64,000 nucleotides of DNA from Spongiibacteraceae bacterium (GTDB lineage: Bacteria; Pseudomonadota; Gammaproteobacteria; Pseudomonadales; Dasaniaceae): assembly GCA_028280715.1 (NCBI GenBank), contig JANQLG010000023.1, positions 62,001-126,000 on the forward strand, given 5' to 3'. Positions within the stretch are counted from its first letter, which is position 1, and the number at the start of each line of letters is the position of its first letter. Below are positions 60,783 through 64,000 of this stretch, piece after piece. A model generated the notes under the pieces. That model searched no databases. It saw only the letters and a program-made list of their open reading frames with translations, and was not told the origin of the DNA. Both the position numbers and the translations under genes were made by a program.

Positions 60783-61463
60783 ATGAGTGAGCAATTACCT
60801 GTATTGGCAATTTTAGGTGGTACTGGCGATTTGGGTACCGGTTTAGCCCGCCGTTGGGCGCAAGCTGGTTACCAAGTGATTATTGGTTCCCGGACAGAAG
60901 AGAAGGCCCAGGCTGCAGTGAATGATCTGCAAGCTGTTATGCAAGAGCGCGGTGTAGCGTCGGTCAATGTTCAGGCTATGGAAAATCTGGCAGCGGCAGA
61001 GGCAGCTGATATCGTTGCGATGACTGTACCCTTTGCTCACCAGGTGTCTACGTTGGAATTAGTTAAGCCAGCATTGACTGGAAAAATTTTGATTGATGTA
61101 ACGGTACCTCTGGTTCCACCCAAAGTTGCCAGAGTACAGTTGCCTGAACAAGGCTCCGCTGGTCAAATTGCTCAGAATGTATTGGGTGAAGAAGTGAATG
61201 TCGTATCAGCATTCCAAAATGTTGCCGCCCATCACCTGCAAGAAGGTCATGAGTTAACCTGTGACGTGATCGTTTGTGGTGATAAGAAAGATGCTCGTGC
61301 CGAAGTGATTAAGCTGGTCGAAGCCACTGGCATGAAAGGTTATCACGGTGGCAGCATAGCCAACTCTGCCGCAACCGAAGCGCTGACATCGGTACTGATT
61401 TTTATCAACAAACAATATAAATGCCACGCAGGGATTCGCATTACCGGTGCTGATGAAGGCTGA
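60783..61463 (+). CDS. npdG: NADPH:F420 oxidoreductase
   Basis: This enzyme transfers hydride between NADP(H) and the deazaflavin coenzyme F420. The 226-residue protein has the N-terminal dinucleotide fold LAILGGTGDLGTGLARRWAQAG, the phosphate-reading GSRTEEKA stretch that favours NADP, DVTVPLVPPK, SAFQNVAAHHL, and an end with ANSAATEALTSVLIFINKQYK. The frame opens at 60735, but ATG 60783 is the family start. It is followed on the same strand by cofE, cofD and cofC, which strongly supports the F420 role over a generic reductase. Confidence 0.9.
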   Translation: MSEQLPVLAILGGTGDLGTGLARRWAQAGYQVIIGSRTEEKAQAAVNDLQAVMQERGVASVNVQAMENLAAAEAADIVAMTVPFAHQVSTLELVKPALTGKILIDVTVPLVPPKVARVQLPEQGSAGQIAQNVLGEEVNVVSAFQNVAAHHLQEGHELTCDVIVCGDKKDARAEVIKLVEATGMKGYHGGSIANSAATEALTSVLIFINKQYKCHAGIRITGADEG

Positions 61464-61494
61464 GTTTGAAACCAGATTCTGAAGCAAGCGCTTA

Positions 61495-62259
61495 ATGTCT
61501 TCCCTTTCTATGCATATATTGCCCGAGTTTCCTTTGGTGGAGCCGGGCGATGACCTCTGTGAACACATCTTAGTCTCACTGCAAAAAGCGTCATTATCGT
61601 TGCAAACGGGTGACGTCCTGGTGCTGGCACAAAAGATTATTTCCAAAGCCGAATCGCGTTACGCTTATCTCAATGAAGTTGTACCCAGTCAACAGGCGCT
61701 GGAGCTTGCTCCCAAAGTGGATAAGGACCCAAGGCTGGTTGAACTGATATTGTCTGAGTCTGATGAAGTTATAAGACAGCGCCCTGGCGTGATTATCGTC
61801 GCACATAAAAATGGCTATGTGCATGCCAATGCCGGTATTGATAAATCCAATATTAGTTCTGATGAAGAAAATCCCAGAGTGCTATTGTTGCCAGAGGATT
61901 CCGATGTCAGTGCCAGACGTTTAAGGGATGAATTATTGGAGCGAACGGGTTGCCAAGTGAATATCATCATCAACGACAGTGCTGGCAGAGCCTGGCGCAA
62001 TGGCACTGCTGGTATGGCCATTGGCACAGCGGGTTTTGAGCCACTGGTTGATTTAATTGGTCAAAATGATTTGTTTGATCGGCCGATGGAAGTGACTCAG
62101 GTGGCTGTCGCTGATGAATTGGCTGCTGCTGCTTCTTTTATGATGGGGCAAGCGGCAGAAGGTGCTCCCGTCGTGCTGGTGCGTGGAGCCAAGCTTATAC
62201 CCTCTGATTCCGGGTCGGGTGCATTGATCCGCGAAAAAGCCATGGATTTGTTTCGGTAA
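61495..62259 (+). CDS. cofE: Coenzyme F420-0:L-glutamate ligase
   Basis: CofE adds L-glutamate residues to F420-0 with GTP. The 254-residue protein has the family motifs PLVEPGDDL, TGDVLVLAQKIISKAE, the HANAGIDKSN segment, LPEDSD and IIINDSAGRAWRNGTAGMAIGTAGF. It is the short archaeal/proteobacterial form, without the C-terminal nitroreductase-like domain found in actinobacterial FbiB. It starts 31 bp after the oxidoreductase gene and ends 39 bp before cofD. Confidence 0.94.
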   Translation: MSSLSMHILPEFPLVEPGDDLCEHILVSLQKASLSLQTGDVLVLAQKIISKAESRYAYLNEVVPSQQALELAPKVDKDPRLVELILSESDEVIRQRPGVIIVAHKNGYVHANAGIDKSNISSDEENPRVLLLPEDSDVSARRLRDELLERTGCQVNIIINDSAGRAWRNGTAGMAIGTAGFEPLVDLIGQNDLFDRPMEVTQVAVADELAAAASFMMGQAAEGAPVVLVRGAKLIPSDSGSGALIREKAMDLFR

Positions 62260-62298
62260 TGACTTATCCACAATGACTAATGGGACACATCAACGACC

Positions 62299-63270
62299 AT
62301 GTCATCTGAAATTCTTCCTTCTGAAACAATAGTTGCGTTATCCGGCGGGGTAGGTGGTGCCAAGCTCGCGTTAGGGTTGGCCAAGCATCTGGCCGATGAG
62401 CAGTTAATGATCATTGCTAACACGGCAGATGATTTTGAGCATCTCGGTCTGTCAATTTCCCCCGACCTCGATACGGTGATGTATACCCTGGCAGGTATCA
62501 ACAATACCGAACAGGGGTGGGGCTTAGCCAATGAAAGTTGGAATACTATGGATGCTCTCGAGCAGCTGGGAGGAGAAACCTGGTTTCGACTGGGCGATCG
62601 GGATTTAGCCACTCATTTGGAGCGCAGTACCAGACTCAGACGAGGTGAAAGCCTAAGCGACGTTACGCAATACCTCTGCGAGCAATTGAATATAGGTTGT
62701 CGGTTGCTGCCGATGACCGATGATCCCGTCAGGACTTTAGTAGTTACGGATCAAGAGCAATTGTCCTTTCAAGAATATTTCGTGCGCGAGCAGTGCCAAC
62801 CCAAAGTTCTGTCCCTGGATTTTGCCGGTATTGAGCAGGCTACAGCTCAGGCTGAATTTTTAAACGTGCTGGAGAGCGATCAGTTACAGGCCATTATTAT
62901 TTGTCCTTCAAATCCCTTCGTGAGTGTCGAGCCGATTTTAAGTTTGGCAGGGGTTCGAGACCGGATGAAAAACAGCAAAGCGCCAGTGATTGCGGTGTCT
63001 CCAATTGTGTCAGGTGCAGCTATAAAAGGGCCTGCTGCCAAGATGATGCGTGAGCTGAATATGCCTTCCACAGTATCAGCAGTAGCCGCCTATTATGGTG
63101 ATTTGCTGGATGGCTTCGTACTGGATCAACGCGATCAAGAAATGGAGCCCGAAATCGCTGCTATGGGGGTCGCAACCAGCGTACAGCAAACCATTATGAC
63201 TTCACTGGATGACCGTATTGCCCTGGCCCAATCAGTGTTATCCTTCGCTGCAGATTTGGCTTCTCAATGA
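62299..63270 (+). CDS. cofD: 2-phospho-L-lactate (or analogous) transferase
   Basis: CofD joins the activated phospho-lactate or related three-carbon unit to the deazaflavin FO, forming F420-0 or dehydro-F420-0. The 323-residue protein has VALSGGVGGAKLALGLA at the start, NTADDFEHLGLSISPDLDTVMYTLAG, GWGLANESW, FRLGDRDLATHLERSTRLRRGESL and the MTDDPVRTLV segment, all family hallmarks. Which three-carbon unit is used (2-phospholactate, PEP or 3-phosphoglycerate) cannot be read by eye. It lies between cofE and cofC. Confidence 0.95.
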   Translation: MSSEILPSETIVALSGGVGGAKLALGLAKHLADEQLMIIANTADDFEHLGLSISPDLDTVMYTLAGINNTEQGWGLANESWNTMDALEQLGGETWFRLGDRDLATHLERSTRLRRGESLSDVTQYLCEQLNIGCRLLPMTDDPVRTLVVTDQEQLSFQEYFVREQCQPKVLSLDFAGIEQATAQAEFLNVLESDQLQAIIICPSNPFVSVEPILSLAGVRDRMKNSKAPVIAVSPIVSGAAIKGPAAKMMRELNMPSTVSAVAAYYGDLLDGFVLDQRDQEMEPEIAAMGVATSVQQTIMTSLDDRIALAQSVLSFAADLASQ

Positions 63271-63319
63271 GAGCAGTGTCTACGAACCTCATCATCATTG
63301 GCTAATTTAGAGAAATCGC

Positions 63320-64000
63320 ATGGTCTGGGCTCTTTTACCATTAAAGGACTTTGTTAACGCTAAGCAGCGCCTTTCGGGCGTACTAAACGCCAGTGAGCGA
63401 CGCCGTCTGTTCCATGCCATGGTGGAAGATGTACTAGCGGTACTCACTACTCACGAGCAAATCGAAAAAACCGTTATCGTCTCTGATGATCCCAGCGCAG
63501 AATTACTGGCCTCTCGTTATGGGGCTGAAATATGGTCGGAAGACGCATTACAGGCTAAAGGTTTGAATGGCGTTATCGATGCGGCAGCTGCCCGATTAGC
63601 AACACTTAACGTTAAGACGATGGTGGTGGTTCACGGCGATCTACCGTTAATTAATGGTAAAGAATTGCAATCACTCTTTGAATTACACTGTTCTCAGCCT
63701 TCTCCGGCACTGACTATAGCCTCCGATAGGCGACAAACGGGTAGTAATTGTTTGTTGGCAACGCCACCGAATGTTATTGCTTATCAATACGGAGAAAACA
63801 GTTTTAAAAAGCATCAAAGAATCGCAGTTGAACAAAATGTTGTGGTTAACACCACTTTATTGCCTGACCTTTCTATCGATATAGATATTGCAGAAGATTT
63901 ACAACGTTTGTGTCGGATAGAAAGAGATAACACCCATACCATGAGTTACCTGAAAGCTTCGGGAATAAAAGAACGCTTGAATATGATGTTAGATAAGTCA
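63320..64000 (+). CDS. cofC: 2-phospho-L-lactate-type guanylyltransferase, cut at the right edge
   Basis: Reading from ATG 63320 there is no stop for 227 codons up to the window end. The product begins WALLPLKDFVNAKQRLSGVL, the CofC/FbiD start, followed by a MobA-like nucleotidyl-transfer fold with VVVHGDLPLI (metal-binding Asp in GDLP), TGSNCLLATPP, and FKKHQRIA. CofC activates the three-carbon phospho-acid with GTP to the guanylated donor used by CofD. The usual family length is about 210-230 residues, so nearly all of it is present. It follows cofD by 49 bp. Confidence 0.9.
   Translation, partial: MVWALLPLKDFVNAKQRLSGVLNASERRRLFHAMVEDVLAVLTTHEQIEKTVIVSDDPSAELLASRYGAEIWSEDALQAKGLNGVIDAAAARLATLNVKTMVVVHGDLPLINGKELQSLFELHCSQPSPALTIASDRRQTGSNCLLATPPNVIAYQYGENSFKKHQRIAVEQNVVVNTTLLPDLSIDIDIAEDLQRLCRIERDNTHTMSYLKASGIKERLNMMLDKS

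Overview
The window reads as one continuous chromosomal segment of a marine-type gammaproteobacterium, probably near Pseudomonas/Cellvibrionales. This rests on gene order: dnaE-accA-tilS-pyrG-kdsA-eno-ftsB-ispD-ispF-truD-pcm-nlpD-rpoS followed by fdxA-mutS/recA-recX, a backbone typical of that part of the class. Genes are dense, intergenic gaps are short, and I see no rRNA, tRNA, CRISPR array, insertion sequence, integrase or prophage gene. Both ends cut genes: the 3' end of dnaE at the left and an unfinished cofC at the right.

Layout. 1-13.8 kb is the conserved core: fatty-acid, tRNA, CTP, KDO, glycolytic, divisome and isoprenoid genes, ending in nlpD and rpoS. surE is missing between truD and pcm, and a DUF368 (PopT-type) lipid-carrier translocase gene follows pcm. 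13.9-18 kb is an accessory insert between rpoS and fdxA: an AraC regulator, two related multi-spanning membrane proteins (DUF2306-like), a lipoprotein and a DUF3237 protein. 18-32 kb returns to core functions (fdxA, mutS, LexA-controlled recA, recX, an M16C protease, dcd, prfB with its programmed frameshift, lysS), with small uncharacterised genes between. 32-40.5 kb holds a solute-binding-like protein, an MFS exporter, a DUF885 lipoprotein, and a signalling locus: HisKA-REC-cyclase, single-domain response regulator and sensor kinase, divergent from a CRP-family regulator. 40.6-45.4 kb is xseA and guaB-guaA. 45.4-49.4 kb holds an NhaR-like regulator beside the last ~57 codons of a deleted nhaA antiporter gene, then a stress-flavoured group (secreted protein, HPF-like, BI-1/YccA-like, CBS). 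49.3-53.3 kb is a bicarbonate-transporter (SbtA-family)-purE-purK operon divergent from a CbbR/CmpR-like LysR gene. 53.4-60.5 kb has tadA, a giant DUF1631-GGDEF-EAL protein and a hybrid kinase. 60.8-64 kb is a coenzyme F420 locus: F420:NADPH oxidoreductase, cofE, cofD and cofC.

The most interesting points are the F420 pathway in a gammaproteobacterium; the cyclase/CRP pair whose purine-selecting residues both depart from the cAMP pattern; the operon linking bicarbonate uptake to the bicarbonate-consuming PurK step; the nhaA remnant; a repeated C-terminal tail on DnaE; and several strong unexplained hairpins and dyads. All functions are from reading sequence and family knowledge; no database search was run.
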